Numbered from the stretch's first letter, positions 36,015-46,209 are shown. The stretch is DNA of 64,000 nt from Psychrosphaera sp. B3R10 (GCF_018861025.1 NZ_JAHKQH010000036.1:1-64000), one strand, 5' to 3'. Translations and numbers: made by a program. The notes: generated by a model from the sequence alone, not told the origin.

Positions 36015-36542
36015 TTAATCTGCGTAACCGCTGCCAATCGCTCTGAACGGCATATCGAGTTCCAGTTCTGGTATTTGCACTCCTAACCAAGCAGGAAATG
36101 TATTGCTATTAGGGCCAGGGAATAATGTGTATTCATCAGCCCACGGATACCTTGCAACTGCGGCAACGATTTTAGGAATGAGTTTTTCGGCTTTTGCACC
36201 TTTAATTGACAATACTTTTTCTGGCTTAGCGCCATACCAGTATGTATCAGGTGTTATGGTTTTATATTCTTTAAGTGCTGGCAGTCCACTGCGAACACGC
36301 CACCCGACCACTTCATATACAGTGTACTCTACGGCCTTTTCAGGTTTTATAGCAACCCACGTATGCACGGCAAACCATCCGCGCCAACTAAACGCATCTG
36401 CTGCGTAAAACTCAATAACCGCCGCTTCTTCGACCCAAGGTTTAGGTGAAATACCAGCAGGTTCTCGACTGGCCGTTCGCCAGTTGGAATTTGCACAACT
36501 GGTGACAAACATTACTAAAACCAAAACTAATAGCGCTTTCAT
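36015..36542 (-). CDS. DUF3750 family lipoprotein
   Basis: Protein of 175 residues with a lipoprotein signal (MFVTSC, Cys about 16) and DUF3750 features: SREPAGISPKP, AVIEFYAADAFSWRGWFAVHTW and YPWADEYTLFPGPNSNTFPAW. No function has been assigned to the family that I know. It stands alone between soxR and an antiporter gene, on the minus strand. Confidence 0.85.
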   Translation of the reverse strand: MKALLVLVLVMFVTSCANSNWRTASREPAGISPKPWVEEAAVIEFYAADAFSWRGWFAVHTWVAIKPEKAVEYTVYEVVGWRVRSGLPALKEYKTITPDTYWYGAKPEKVLSIKGAKAEKLIPKIVAAVARYPWADEYTLFPGPNSNTFPAWLGVQIPELELDMPFRAIGSGYAD

Positions 36543-36633
36543 GACAAACCCAAACTGTTTATTTACTTAACTCCTACAAAGCATAAAGCCTTGCTTGGTG
36601 ATTTCAATTCAGAAATTTAACATTCAGCAATAT

Positions 36634-38433
36634 TTATTCAGATACAGGCGTTTCTGGCTTTATTAAACTGACTATGCCTTTTATTTTATCTTCACTATAG
36701 GTTGTTTCTTTGGTTACCAATTTAACGTGATTTTTTTCGTCAAACATAAACAAAGGGGTATACCTATTTTCATATTTCTTTTTATAGTCTTCCCATGAAA
36801 ACTCAGCTGTGATCGACGTCTTTTTAAGGCTTGCGCCTTGTGATGACATACTCGCTAACTTCGAGTAACTCACGTTATTAAACAAACCTAAGCTCTTCAT
36901 GTATTTTTCAGTTGGCAAATGCCCTTCAAATTCTTTTTTATCCGTTGCACCTAGACCTGCCACATGTTCTTCACCAAACAAAAATTGATAGTACTGGGTC
37001 ACTAGAGAATTCATTTGTTTATGAGGTGACAACACTAATAGATTTCCAATACCAGTGAGATCCATTGTACGTTGTGCATGTTCAGAACTTGGGTTACCAA
37101 AGTAAGTTGGGATGCCTTCCATTCGAGCCGCAGAAATAGCTTCCCAGTTAGTATCAGCAATCTTTACCTGCAGGCCAGTTTGCATCAGCTCTTTAGCCAA
37201 CAACCGGGCAAAATGATTCCCGCCAAAAATTAAGAATCCAAGTGGTGCTGGTTCACGCTCACCTAACATTTTGGCAATCGGTTTGGCGGTTAAACTTTGC
37301 AATACGACGGTAAATATAATCACAAAAAATACCAAGGACGCCAAAATACTTGCTTCATCCATGCCGTTTTGTTCGAGTTTTATAGAGAATAATGCAGAGA
37401 CTGCAGCGGCAACTATGCCTCGCGGTGCGATCCAGCTAATAAGTGCTTTTTCTTGCCAACGCAGTGATGACGACATCGTCGATAAGTAAACACCAATTGG
37501 CCTTGCAACAAAAATCATACACAATAAAAGCACCGTTGAGTTCACGCTGATATCGGCTAATTGAGCCAAATCAACCCGAGCCGCCAAGATGATAAATAAC
37601 CCTGAAATAAGCAATACACTTAACGTTTCTTTAAATTCGATAATGCTATTAATCGATACGTCTTTTTTATTTGCTAACCAAATCCCCATTATCGTGACCG
37701 TTAACAGGCCACTTTCATGCGCCGCAACATTAGACAGTTGAAAGGCACCAAGGACAAAGGTAAATACCGCTGTGTTGATAAGGTATTCAGGGATCAACCC
37801 ACGCTTTAAGGTAACACTTAACAAATGCCCAAATAAGGCACCACAGATAACGCCTACAGACACTGTTTTGCCAAATGCCACGAGTGTATGTTGTATCGCA
37901 TTTTGAGTTGATATTATGTATTCAAAGGTTAGTACGGCGAGGATTGCACCTATTGGATCGATGATGATCCCTTCCCATTTAAGAATTTGTGCCACATTTT
38001 TACTGGGCCGAACCGTTCTTAACATAGGTACGATGACCGTAGGTCCGGTAACCGTAACAATCGCACTAAACAAAAACGCAATTTGCCATGATATGCCTAA
38101 TACAAAATGGGCGACGGGCGCGACAACCAGCCAGTTAACTAAGGTGCCTATTGTGCAAAGATTTCGCACGACTTTACCCTGTGATCCCAACTCAGAAAAG
38201 TTGAGCGACAATGCACCTTCAAAAAGAATGATTGCCACTGAAAGCGAGACCATTGGAAACAATAAATCACCAAATAACTGCTCACTATTAAGTTGCCCAA
38301 AGACGGGGCCAACCATAAGGCCAATAAGCAATAGCGGTAAAATCGCCGGAATTTTTAGTTTATGAGCAAACAATTGGCAAGAAATAGACAGGATGCCTAT
38401 CAAAACAAGTAACGAAATAGGTTCGAAATCCAT
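36634..38433 (-). CDS. CPA1-type sodium (cation)/proton antiporter with TrkA-N domain
   Basis: Protein of 599 residues with about 12-13 membrane helices in the first 400 residues (the exchanger domain, including VTVTGPTVIVPMLRTV and LISWIAPRGIVAAAVSALF) and a soluble C-terminal TrkA-N/RCK nucleotide-binding domain starting LGFLIFGGNHFARLLAKEL. It probably uses the proton gradient to expel Na or K ions, important in a marine cell. NAD(H) may gate it through the RCK domain. Monocistronic. Confidence 0.9.
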   Translation of the reverse strand: MDFEPISLLVLIGILSISCQLFAHKLKIPAILPLLLIGLMVGPVFGQLNSEQLFGDLLFPMVSLSVAIILFEGALSLNFSELGSQGKVVRNLCTIGTLVNWLVVAPVAHFVLGISWQIAFLFSAIVTVTGPTVIVPMLRTVRPSKNVAQILKWEGIIIDPIGAILAVLTFEYIISTQNAIQHTLVAFGKTVSVGVICGALFGHLLSVTLKRGLIPEYLINTAVFTFVLGAFQLSNVAAHESGLLTVTIMGIWLANKKDVSINSIIEFKETLSVLLISGLFIILAARVDLAQLADISVNSTVLLLCMIFVARPIGVYLSTMSSSLRWQEKALISWIAPRGIVAAAVSALFSIKLEQNGMDEASILASLVFFVIIFTVVLQSLTAKPIAKMLGEREPAPLGFLIFGGNHFARLLAKELMQTGLQVKIADTNWEAISAARMEGIPTYFGNPSSEHAQRTMDLTGIGNLLVLSPHKQMNSLVTQYYQFLFGEEHVAGLGATDKKEFEGHLPTEKYMKSLGLFNNVSYSKLASMSSQGASLKKTSITAEFSWEDYKKKYENRYTPLFMFDEKNHVKLVTKETTYSEDKIKGIVSLIKPETPVSE

Positions 38434-38792
38434 GAAGTAAAGTTCTCAATTATCCAGTGAAGAAAAAGAGTAATTGAAAAACGAGTAGATACCAAACTAA
38501 TTCTAATGCTAATTTGGTCCTCTACTGGACTGCAAATACCCAGTGTGTAACACACTTAATGTTATAGCTTGTAAAACGAACTTTATAAAAATACTTTTAG
38601 TATTCCGTTAACTTTTATTTCTTTAATGGATTCTCTTAAATAAAAATACCGCGTGATCACTAAGATGGATAGAAGGACTGATTGAAAACAACGATTAGCA
38701 AATTTACTTAAGGCTGTTAATCTTTTAAACATTACCCCTGTATTAATTTAGTGCGGGCTAAAAATTACAAACAACTATAAAAAGGTAAAATC
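38434..38792. other. Divergent intergenic region, antiporter and MAPEG genes
   Basis: This 359-base AT-rich stretch must contain the promoters of the leftward antiporter gene and the rightward MAPEG gene. I see no further ORF with a ribosome binding site and no strong palindrome. Confidence 0.4.
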
Positions 38793-39182
38793 ATGGAATT
38801 ATCAGTTTTAATTATAATGGTCGCGCTGTTGCAATACAGTTGGTTCACTTTAAAAGTGGGTATTTCAAGACCAAAATTCGAAGTCACTGCACCTAATATT
38901 AGCGGTGAAAAAACATGGGAAAGGCTCTTTCGAGTGCAACAAAATACGTTAGAGCAACTTATCATCTATATCCCATCGTTATTAGCGTTTACCTATTATG
39001 TTAGCGCGAAATGGGCGTTTATTCCGGGTGTTATATTTATTATTGGTCGCCAACTTTATGCGATGGCTTATGTTAACGATCCATCAAAACGCACAATCGG
39101 TTTCGCACTAACTTTTTTCAGCAATATGGCACTCGTGTTAATTACTGCAGGTTTTATCGTTGGCCAACTATTGTACAAATAA
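38793..39182 (+). CDS. MAPEG-family membrane protein
   Basis: Small integral membrane protein of 129 residues with four predicted helices and the MAPEG signature region FRVQQNTLEQLIIYIPSLLA plus GRQLYAMAYVNDPSKRTIGF. The family includes microsomal glutathione S-transferases and related proteins. The bacterial role is mostly glutathione-dependent detoxification by inference. AAAAGGTAAAATC precedes the ATG. Confidence 0.9.
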   Translation: MELSVLIIMVALLQYSWFTLKVGISRPKFEVTAPNISGEKTWERLFRVQQNTLEQLIIYIPSLLAFTYYVSAKWAFIPGVIFIIGRQLYAMAYVNDPSKRTIGFALTFFSNMALVLITAGFIVGQLLYK

Positions 39183-39194
39183 AAAGGTAAATAG

Positions 39195-39219
39195 CCGGGT
39201 GATATGTCACTCGGTTTTT
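39195..39219 (+). terminator. Terminator of the MAPEG gene
   Basis: Arms CCGGGTGA and TCACTCGG form an 8-bp stem with one wobble, followed by TTTTT, 12 bases after the stop. Confidence 0.8.
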
Positions 39220-39696
39220 CTCGCGTTACCTGACGCCTGCGTAAATATATTGTTTAATCAATTGGAGGTGAGTGTTACTACCTAAAAGTGACAAAAAGCA
39301 CTTCGTTATGGTGACGCGCTTTCCTCAATGTGTATTTATTCATTATGACAAATAGTTGCAATCATAAATGTACTTAAAACCGACAAAATACACATTCGTA
39401 ATTATTTGAATAAATACCACAGGTAAACACTGGCAGTAATTACCATAAACAGAATTTATCGAACGTCTTGTAATTAACCTAATCATTGCATGTTAATAGC
39501 AAAAATAGTGTTAATTTTGAATATACTTGCGGTTTAACCTAAGCGCCATATATTAAAATGTAGACGACTAAATTTCTCTTAAATGTATTTTTTACCAAAA
39601 TAATACACTTACACTACAATAAGCGTATAGTATCAGGTTGAATCGCACCTAATGCGCAACAACATATTACGTAATGATAATGACGAGGGAACTGAA
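39220..39696. promoter_or_regulatory. Upstream region of the GntR regulator with TGTGTATTT motifs
   Basis: No gene is visible in this stretch. The nonamer TGTGTATTT occurs at 39329-39337, and its reverse complement AAATACACA occurs at 39386-39394. The same nonamer occurs upstream of the fucose operon at 48905-48913. This shared word is a candidate operator of the local GntR protein, but AT-rich 9-mers can recur by chance. Confidence 0.35.
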
Positions 39697-40602
39697 TTGA
39701 GCAACAAGACTTACCTGTTTAAAAATTCGATCAATCAAATGCTTGACCTAATTTCGAATCTTGAAGCTGGTCAAACAAAAATGCCTAATGATATCGAATT
39801 AACCAAACTGCTAAGCATCAGTCGTACTACTGTAAGAACGTGTGTTGAAGAACTTATTAAGACTGGCGTTATCAAACGTGATGGTTTTAATAAAATCGTT
39901 TTGCGACCACCGACCAAGGAAGATTATTACGAAATCGACGAGCAAAATTCGACTAAAGAAGTCCAAATTGAAAAGTACTTTTTGAATCTAATTAATACGA
40001 GTCAGTTATTGCCTGGTGATCGATTTTCAGAGTTAAGTTTAGCTAAAAACTCCGGTTGCACTACGGTTACCGTACGTGAGTTTCTAATTAAATTTTCGAA
40101 TAATGGCTTAATAGAAAAAATTCCACGTGGACGTTGGAAAATGGTTAAGTTTGACGATAGCTTTGCCCGAGAATTAATCGCATTTAGAGAAATGGTAGAA
40201 ATGCGCGCGCTGACAGAACTACTTAAATTCCCAAAATCACATGAAGTTTGGCAATCGTTAAAAGTTCTTTTAGAAAAACATCAAGAAGTAAGAGCGGATT
40301 TAGAAAATCGGTACTTGGAGTTCCCAGATCTTGATAGAGAATTGCATTTAATCATTCAGAAAAGTTCTCAGAACAGATTTACTCAACAGTTCTTCGACAT
40401 TGTTTCATTTGTCTGTCACTACCACTATCAGTGGGATAAAACCGGTGAATTAGAACGTTTTACAGTCGCAATTGATGAACATATCGACCTGATGAATAAT
40501 CTATTAACACACAATAACGCAGGCTCAATTATGAGTATGGAAAAGCATCTACGAAGTGCCGAAAGTACGCTCTTGCGTTGTGTTCATGGTTTAGAACAGT
40601 AA
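39697..40602 (+). CDS. GntR/FadR-family regulator with two winged-helix domains
   Basis: Likely regulator of the adjacent sugar operon. Two GntR-like winged helices are visible: residues about 5-70 (MPNDIELTKLLSISRTTVRT) and about 95-160 (LLPGDRFSELSLAKNSGCTT, VREFLIKFSNNGLIEKIPRG). An all-helical FCD effector domain follows (about 170-300, ELIAFREMVEMRALTELL, DRELHLIIQKSS). FadR-type members normally have one winged helix, so the tandem is unusual. TTG 39697 has GAGGGA six bases upstream and is my start; ATG 39652 is in frame but lacks a ribosome binding site. Confidence 0.85.
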   Translation: MSNKTYLFKNSINQMLDLISNLEAGQTKMPNDIELTKLLSISRTTVRTCVEELIKTGVIKRDGFNKIVLRPPTKEDYYEIDEQNSTKEVQIEKYFLNLINTSQLLPGDRFSELSLAKNSGCTTVTVREFLIKFSNNGLIEKIPRGRWKMVKFDDSFARELIAFREMVEMRALTELLKFPKSHEVWQSLKVLLEKHQEVRADLENRYLEFPDLDRELHLIIQKSSQNRFTQQFFDIVSFVCHYHYQWDKTGELERFTVAIDEHIDLMNNLLTHNNAGSIMSMEKHLRSAESTLLRCVHGLEQ

Positions 40603-40653
40603 AAAAATTAAGTCTAGCGACTTTAATAAAAGTCTAAAATCGTCAATTGAAAA

Positions 40654-40690
40654 TAAAAAAGCTCAAATATAAAAAATTTGAGCTTTTTTG
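40654..40690. terminator. Bidirectional terminator between the regulator and lldD
   Basis: Arms AAAAAAGCTCAAAT and ATTTGAGCTTTTTT with a short loop give T-runs on both strands, ending the rightward regulator gene and the leftward sugar operon. Confidence 0.88.
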
Positions 40691-40741
40691 CTATTAAAGA
40701 TTTATCAGCTAACTTTTGTTAAAAGTAGCCAATTGGGGTTG

Positions 40742-41884
40742 TTAACTTGGTAAGTTGACTAACGACTCGGTGGACAAATCATGTATAGAATGTGCGCCTG
40801 TTAATGTCATCGCTACTCGCATTTCTTTATCGTACAAGTCTAACAATTGCTCTACACCCTTTTGTCCTTGCGCCGCTAAGGCATAGATATATGATCGACC
40901 TAATAAGGTGCAATCGGCGCCCAACGCCAACATACGAACAACATCTAAACCAGAACGTATTCCTGAGTCGACAAATATTTTAGTCTCACCTTTAACTGCA
41001 TCAGCAATCGCAGGCAACGCGCGGGCTGATGACAAAACACCATCAAGTTGACGACCACCATGATTTGAAACAACAATGCCGTCGGCCCCAAATTTTACTG
41101 CAGCTTTTGCGTCTTCAACATCAAGAATGCCTTTAATGACCATAGGGCCATCCCAGAATTCTCTTATCCACTCAAGGTCTTTCCAGCAAATCGATGGATC
41201 AAAGTTATTCCCTAACCAACCAATATAGTCTTCAAGTTTTGTTGGTTCGCCACGATACGCTGAGATATTACCCAAGTCGTGAGGTTTACCAAACAGACCA
41301 ACATCAAATGCCCAATGAGGGTGAGTCATCGCTTGTAAAATTCGACGAGATGCCGCAAATGGGCCACTCATTCCCGAATGCATATCGCGATAACGTGCGC
41401 CGGGGACTGGCATATCAACAGTAAATACTAAAGTTGTTACACCTGCTGCCTTAGCTCGTTGCAGCACATTTTTCATGAATTCACGGTCTTTTAAAACATA
41501 CAATTGAAACCACATTGGTCTCTCAATCGCAGGTGTCACCTCTTCAATTGGGCAAACGGAAACCGTGGACATGATAAAAGGAATGCCTTTCTTTTCAGCC
41601 GCCTTAGCCGCTTGAACTTCACCACGGTTTGCGTACATACCAGTAAGACCAACAGGCGCTAAAGCGATAGGTAAATCTAATTTTTCACCAAATATTTCGG
41701 TGCTTAAATCAAGCTCAGACATATTGTTCAATACGCGTTGCTTTAGCCCGATGTCCGCTAAGTCATCAACATTACGACGCAGTGTGTCCTCTCGGTATGA
41801 ACCTCCATCAATATAATGAAATAAAAATGGCGGTAGGCGCTTTTTAGCCGCTGCACGAAAATCCGTAGGAGCTGAAATTATCAT
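40742..41884 (-). CDS. lldD: FMN-dependent L-lactate dehydrogenase
   Basis: Membrane-linked flavoenzyme oxidising L-lactate to pyruvate, 380 residues. It shows the alpha-hydroxyacid oxidase motifs [28 protein letters not shown]-type core ([20 protein letters not shown]), [14 protein letters not shown] with the catalytic His, and [18 protein letters not shown]. It is the last gene of the leftward sugar operon. This is meaningful because the non-phosphorylating L-fucose route ends in pyruvate plus L-lactate, and this enzyme would recover the lactate. Confidence 0.93.
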   Translation of the reverse strand: MIISAPTDFRAAAKKRLPPFLFHYIDGGSYREDTLRRNVDDLADIGLKQRVLNNMSELDLSTEIFGEKLDLPIALAPVGLTGMYANRGEVQAAKAAEKKGIPFIMSTVSVCPIEEVTPAIERPMWFQLYVLKDREFMKNVLQRAKAAGVTTLVFTVDMPVPGARYRDMHSGMSGPFAASRRILQAMTHPHWAFDVGLFGKPHDLGNISAYRGEPTKLEDYIGWLGNNFDPSICWKDLEWIREFWDGPMVIKGILDVEDAKAAVKFGADGIVVSNHGGRQLDGVLSSARALPAIADAVKGETKIFVDSGIRSGLDVVRMLALGADCTLLGRSYIYALAAQGQKGVEQLLDLYDKEMRVAMTLTGAHSIHDLSTESLVNLPS

Positions 41885-41905
41885 AACCTATCCCTTTAGT
41901 TTGAT

Positions 41906-42754
41906 TTAGGCTTTGTAACGTTCAACAGTTTGTTGCTGAACCCCTAACCCATCGATGCCTAAACGCATTACATCACCTTCTTTTAGATATAATGGTGGTT
42001 TCATTCCAAGACCAACGCCTGGAGGTGTACCTGTACTGATAATATCGCCAGGTTGTAAGCTCATGAATTGGCTTATGTAATGTACTAAGTGTGGCACTTT
42101 ATAAACCATGGTATTGGTCGAACCGTTTTGCACTTTTTTGCCGTTAAGTTCTAACCAAATGTTCAGGTTATCAAAATCTTCAACTTCGTCCGGTGTCACT
42201 AAATAAGGACCAACAGGACCAAAAGTGTCACATCCCTTACCTTTACACCATTGACCAGCGCGCTCTATTTGATATTCGCGTTCTGACAAGTCGTTAACGA
42301 CACAGAAACCAGCAACGTAATCCATTGCATCTTCTTCTGATACATATTTAGCTTCTTTGCCAATAACGACACCTAGCTCGACTTCCCAATCACTTTTTTC
42401 TGATTTAGGTGGCAATACAACGTTGTCGTTTGGACCGATAATAGAAGATGTTGCTTTGAAGAATAAAACCGGCTCTGGCGGTACATCCATACCAGACTCA
42501 GCCGCATGATCCGCATAGTTCAAACCAACACAGATCATTTTCCCTACTTCAGCTACAGGCTCTGCAATACGTACATTGCGGTCGACCACTGGTAGGCTTG
42601 AAATATCTAATTTTTGTAATTTAGCCAGACCGTTATCGTTAAAAAAAGCTTTGTCGTAATCATCAAAATGACTAGACGCATCGCGAAGCTCACCTTGGCT
42701 GTCTAAAATTCCAGGTTTCTCTTGACCTAAGTCGCCAAATCTTACTAATTTCAT
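41906..42754 (-). CDS. FAH-family hydrolase, predicted 2,4-diketo-3-deoxy-L-fuconate hydrolase
   Basis: Fumarylacetoacetate-hydrolase-fold enzyme of 282 residues. Visible motifs are ICVGLNYADHAAESG, DWEVELGVVIGKEAKYV with the metal-binding Glu pair, CKGKGCDTFGPVGPYLVT and GDIISTGTPPGVGLGM. In the L-fucose pathway it cleaves the diketo acid to pyruvate and L-lactate. The family alone would also allow ureidoglycolate lyase-type roles; the neighbours decide. Confidence 0.85.
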   Translation of the reverse strand: MKLVRFGDLGQEKPGILDSQGELRDASSHFDDYDKAFFNDNGLAKLQKLDISSLPVVDRNVRIAEPVAEVGKMICVGLNYADHAAESGMDVPPEPVLFFKATSSIIGPNDNVVLPPKSEKSDWEVELGVVIGKEAKYVSEEDAMDYVAGFCVVNDLSEREYQIERAGQWCKGKGCDTFGPVGPYLVTPDEVEDFDNLNIWLELNGKKVQNGSTNTMVYKVPHLVHYISQFMSLQPGDIISTGTPPGVGLGMKPPLYLKEGDVMRLGIDGLGVQQQTVERYKA

Positions 42755-42780
42755 AATTACCTCTGCTTCAATTTTTTACA

Positions 42781-43128
42781 TTATTGTTCATTTAAATCAA
42801 AAATTTTATCCATCAGTTCCCAGCTTTGGCCTTCATTCGCCCAGGGTAACTTTTGTTGAAAAGTGCTCATTAACGCTTCCCATTCTTGTACTTTTTCGCT
42901 TTGTTGGTCGACTCTTGTTTTGTTCTCAAAACTGAATGTCTCGTCGACATTCATGATCATAAATAAGCGGTTTCCAACCAAAAAAATCTCCATTCCCGTA
43001 ATGCCTACTGACCTAATACTTTCAACAATTTCAGGCCAAACGGCACCACTTTCGTGGTATTTTTTGTATTCTTCGATTAGCTTATTGTCATTTTTTAAAT
43101 CTAGGGCAAAACAATACTTACTAGCCAT
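42781..43128 (-). CDS. RhaM-like sugar mutarotase (L-fucose/L-rhamnose type)
   Basis: Dimeric alpha-beta-barrel protein of 115 residues resembling L-rhamnose mutarotase: CFALDLKNDNKLIEEYKKYH, IRSVGITGMEIFLVGNRLFM, MNVDE and LPWANEGQSWELMDKIFDL with the usual catalytic Tyr/His and Trp positions. It interconverts sugar anomers. Next to FucP and fucose-pathway genes it most likely acts on L-fucose. It abuts the permease stop directly. Confidence 0.85.
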   Translation of the reverse strand: MASKYCFALDLKNDNKLIEEYKKYHESGAVWPEIVESIRSVGITGMEIFLVGNRLFMIMNVDETFSFENKTRVDQQSEKVQEWEALMSTFQQKLPWANEGQSWELMDKIFDLNEQ

Positions 43129-44499
43129 TTAGTTCACCTGTTGCGAACGTTTGCCATAAATAGCAATAACAACAAAGCACAATAACGGCAGCACAAATGA
43201 CGCTTTAGTCGCCGAGAAACTGTCAAATATTGTGTTCATATCAATGATTGATGCCTGTGCCATTGGCAAGAAAGTCCCGCCGACAATAGCCATAATTAGT
43301 CCAGCGGCACCCAATTTGGCATCATCGCCAGTGTCTGTTAACGCGATACCGTATATAGTTGGAAACATCAGTGACATACAGGCGGATATTCCAACAAGGG
43401 CATAAACCCCTGCAACGCCATCTAAGAATATAGTTAATACGGTAAAGAACATGCCGCCGGCAGCCAGTAACATCAACAACTTACTTGGGTTAATGTACTT
43501 TAATAAAAAAGTACAAATAAAGCGGCTGAGACAAAATATGATCATCGCGTAAATATTCATCATTTGCGATTTTGCTTCAGCAGCTTGTTCTGTCATTCCT
43601 AGCTGGACAAACACTTCTGTGCCGTAGTGAATAATGAAAGTCCAACACATGATTTGCGCACCCACATAAAACATTTGTGCGATAACACCTTCACGATAAT
43701 TTCGGTTTGCCAACAGGCGTTTAAAAGTACCTTTTAAATCAAGCCCTTCTGACACAGTTTCAGTACGCGGCATTTTTTTAATGGCGATAACAAAAAGGAC
43801 CAACAATACGACTACACCAATCGCCAAATACGGATTACGAATTACCTCTAAGTCATTGGCCGTAATCGCAGATAGCTTATCCAGCGCAGCAGCTGAACCG
43901 TCTGCCGCGAGGGCCTGACGTTCTGCATCTGAAGCTGGGTTTAGTTTTTGAATGATAAACTGGGTGGCGACAAACATACCGAGTAATGAACCAACAGGAT
44001 TAAACGCCTGGGCCAAATTGAGTCGTTGAGTTGCCGTTTCTTTTGGTCCCATTGATAAAATATATGGATTTGCACTCGTTTCCAAAAACGAAAGCCCACA
44101 AGTCATTACAAAAAAGGCCAATAAAAACGGCGCAAATGCCTGGGCACCAGCTGCCGGTATAAACAACAACGCACCCAACGCATAAAACCCTAATCCCATA
44201 AGCAAACCTGCTTTATAGGAGAATTTTTTTATAAAGATAGCAGCGGGAATGGCCATTACGCCATAACCACCGTAAAACGCCACTTGCACCCAGGTACTTT
44301 GAGTTGTACTCATCTGCAATACTTTTGAAAAAGCTTTTACCAAAGGGTTCGTTATATCATTTGCAAATCCCCACAAAGGAAAACACAAAGTGACAAGGAT
44401 AAAACTAACAAGGTATACCTTTGGCACGACTTCTTTTGAAGATCTTTCACCACCCTGTTGAAGGTCAGCAGCGCTGTTTGCGGTATCTGTCGTATTCAT
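43129..44499 (-). CDS. fucP: FucP-like L-fucose/proton symporter (MFS)
   Basis: Twelve-helix permease of 456 residues of the FucP subfamily. It shows LVTLCFPLWGFANDITNPL, LQMSTTQSTWVQVAFYGGYG, LSFLETSANPYILSMGPKET and FPTIYGIALTDTGDDAKLGAAG, all close to E. coli FucP. The acidic residues that bind protons in FucP fall in these segments. It supplies the pathway with a deoxy-hexose from the periplasm; L-galactose and D-arabinose are alternative substrates of E. coli FucP. Confidence 0.9.
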   Translation of the reverse strand: MNTTDTANSAADLQQGGERSSKEVVPKVYLVSFILVTLCFPLWGFANDITNPLVKAFSKVLQMSTTQSTWVQVAFYGGYGVMAIPAAIFIKKFSYKAGLLMGLGFYALGALLFIPAAGAQAFAPFLLAFFVMTCGLSFLETSANPYILSMGPKETATQRLNLAQAFNPVGSLLGMFVATQFIIQKLNPASDAERQALAADGSAAALDKLSAITANDLEVIRNPYLAIGVVVLLVLFVIAIKKMPRTETVSEGLDLKGTFKRLLANRNYREGVIAQMFYVGAQIMCWTFIIHYGTEVFVQLGMTEQAAEAKSQMMNIYAMIIFCLSRFICTFLLKYINPSKLLMLLAAGGMFFTVLTIFLDGVAGVYALVGISACMSLMFPTIYGIALTDTGDDAKLGAAGLIMAIVGGTFLPMAQASIIDMNTIFDSFSATKASFVLPLLCFVVIAIYGKRSQQVN

Positions 44500-44546
44500 A
44501 ATTGGCCTTATTTTATTATTTTTATTAGTACAAATTTATAAAACGT

Positions 44547-45317
44547 TTAGTTATTGATCGTTACAAAACCACCATCAATTGGGAAATTACTGCCGGTGAT
44601 GAAGGAAGCTTCATCTGAACATAAGTATTTTACTAATGCGCCGATTTCCTTTGGTGTGCCCATTCGACCAATCGGTTGTGTTTTTGATAATGTTTCAAAC
44701 ATTTCATCGACTTGGTCTGGGTAATTTTTTTCTAAGTAGCTGTCGACAAACGGTGTATGTACTCGGGCTGGTGCAACGCTGTTACAGCGAATACCGTCAT
44801 TAACGTAATCTTTAGCGATAGAATAAGTCATGGTCAACACCGCCCCTTTACTCATTGAATAAGCAAAACGGTCAGGGATACCAACACTAGAGGCGATTGA
44901 TGCCATGTTAACGATAACACCTGATTGCTGCTTTTTCATATGGCCAACAACCGCTTGAGCACAGTTGTAAACCCCTTTAACATTGACACGGTAGACTTTA
45001 TCAAGCTCATCTTCTGGCGTTTGTTCTAATGTACCAACAGAGCCAATTCCGGCATTATTAACTAAAACGTCAATACGGCCGTGTTTGTCGGCAATATTAT
45101 CAAAAGTCTCTTTTGTCAGTTGATGATTAGACACGTCCAGCGCAACTGCCTCGGCATTACCACCTAGAGATTTGATCTCATCCACGGTTGTCTGCGCGGA
45201 TTCTAACGATAGGTCAACCACAATGATGTACTGCTCCGCAGATGCTAATGCGATAGAGATAGCGTGACCGATGCCGCTGCCACCGCCCGTTACAATTGAA
45301 ACTTTTTGCGTATTCAT
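44547..45317 (-). CDS. SDR, predicted 2-keto-3-deoxy-L-fuconate dehydrogenase
   Basis: Classical short-chain dehydrogenase of 256 residues from ATG 45317. It has VTGGGSGIGHAISIAL, the NNAG loop (VNNAGIGSVG), catalytic Ser in MASIASSVG and YSMSKG, then DGGFVTINN at the C-terminus. In the Xanthomonas-type L-fucose pathway an SDR oxidises C4 of 2-keto-3-deoxyfuconate. Family alone does not give the substrate; the surrounding pathway does. ATG 45329 is an alternative start. Confidence 0.85.
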   Translation of the reverse strand: MNTQKVSIVTGGGSGIGHAISIALASAEQYIIVVDLSLESAQTTVDEIKSLGGNAEAVALDVSNHQLTKETFDNIADKHGRIDVLVNNAGIGSVGTLEQTPEDELDKVYRVNVKGVYNCAQAVVGHMKKQQSGVIVNMASIASSVGIPDRFAYSMSKGAVLTMTYSIAKDYVNDGIRCNSVAPARVHTPFVDSYLEKNYPDQVDEMFETLSKTQPIGRMGTPKEIGALVKYLCSDEASFITGSNFPIDGGFVTINN

Positions 45318-45351
45318 CTTAAATCCCATGATTTCTATTTAATCGTTTTTG

Positions 45352-46209
45352 TTAACGATTCAGTTGGTAAAATTCGTTTGCTGTACCGTACCAAAACCGT
45401 TCTTTTTCCTGTTCTGATAAGTCACTCACTAATGTTTGTGAAAGAGTCAGCCAGTCAGAGTAATTGCTTTTTAAATTCACCACTGGCCAATCACTGCCCC
45501 ACATCATTCGGCTTGCACCAAATGTCTGATAGACATGATCAAAATAATGTTGGAAATGAGCGCTGCTTTGTTGATCAGCATTCGCTTCGGTAGTTAATCC
45601 TGATACTTTGATATAAACATTGGTTAGCGGTTTAAACACCGCTAATTCATCTGCCCATAATTGGAACTCATTTTCAGTGATATTGGGTTTCGCACAATGG
45701 TCGATCACAATTTTGAGTTTTGGGTGACGATTCGCAAGGGTATAAATTGTTTTCAAATGTTCTGTTTTAACTAATGCATCAAAGCTCAAATCTAGGTTCA
45801 CTAAACATTCAAACGTCGGATTAAAGGCTGGATTTAAAATCCATTCGACATCTTCAATGTCTTGCAACATTGGCCGTACACCTTTAAAAAAAGGATTAAC
45901 TGAAAGCTGCTTTAAACGTTCGACAACAATTTGACTTATTCCATCAAATTGAACCCAGCCAACGACACCAGACACCAGCTCATTTTCAGAGGCCAATTGC
46001 AAAAGAAAGTCCGTCTCTTCATCACTATCAGCCGCCTGCACTAAAACCGTATTGCTAGGTAAATTTTTTCCTGCAACTTGAATATAATCCGTCGGTAAAA
46101 AATCGCTATACAAATTCGATAACTCAGGCGTCAACCAGCTATAGTCGCCACGACTCAACTGCCAAAAATGCTGATGGCTATCTATAATTTCAGCGCGGGC
46201 ATCTGTCAT
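45352..46209 (-). CDS. Amidohydrolase-family lactonase, predicted L-fuconolactone hydrolase
   Basis: COG3618-type metal hydrolase of 285 residues. It opens IIDSHQHFWQLSRGDYSWL with the HxH metal motif, has LKIVIDHCAKPNITE, and MWGSDWPVVNL near the end. It opens the sugar lactone made by the aldo-keto reductase. It overlaps the reductase gene by one base. L-rhamnono- or galactono-lactone are other possible substrates in this family. Confidence 0.87.
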   Translation of the reverse strand: MTDARAEIIDSHQHFWQLSRGDYSWLTPELSNLYSDFLPTDYIQVAGKNLPSNTVLVQAADSDEETDFLLQLASENELVSGVVGWVQFDGISQIVVERLKQLSVNPFFKGVRPMLQDIEDVEWILNPAFNPTFECLVNLDLSFDALVKTEHLKTIYTLANRHPKLKIVIDHCAKPNITENEFQLWADELAVFKPLTNVYIKVSGLTTEANADQQSSAHFQHYFDHVYQTFGASRMMWGSDWPVVNLKSNYSDWLTLSQTLVSDLSEQEKERFWYGTANEFYQLNR

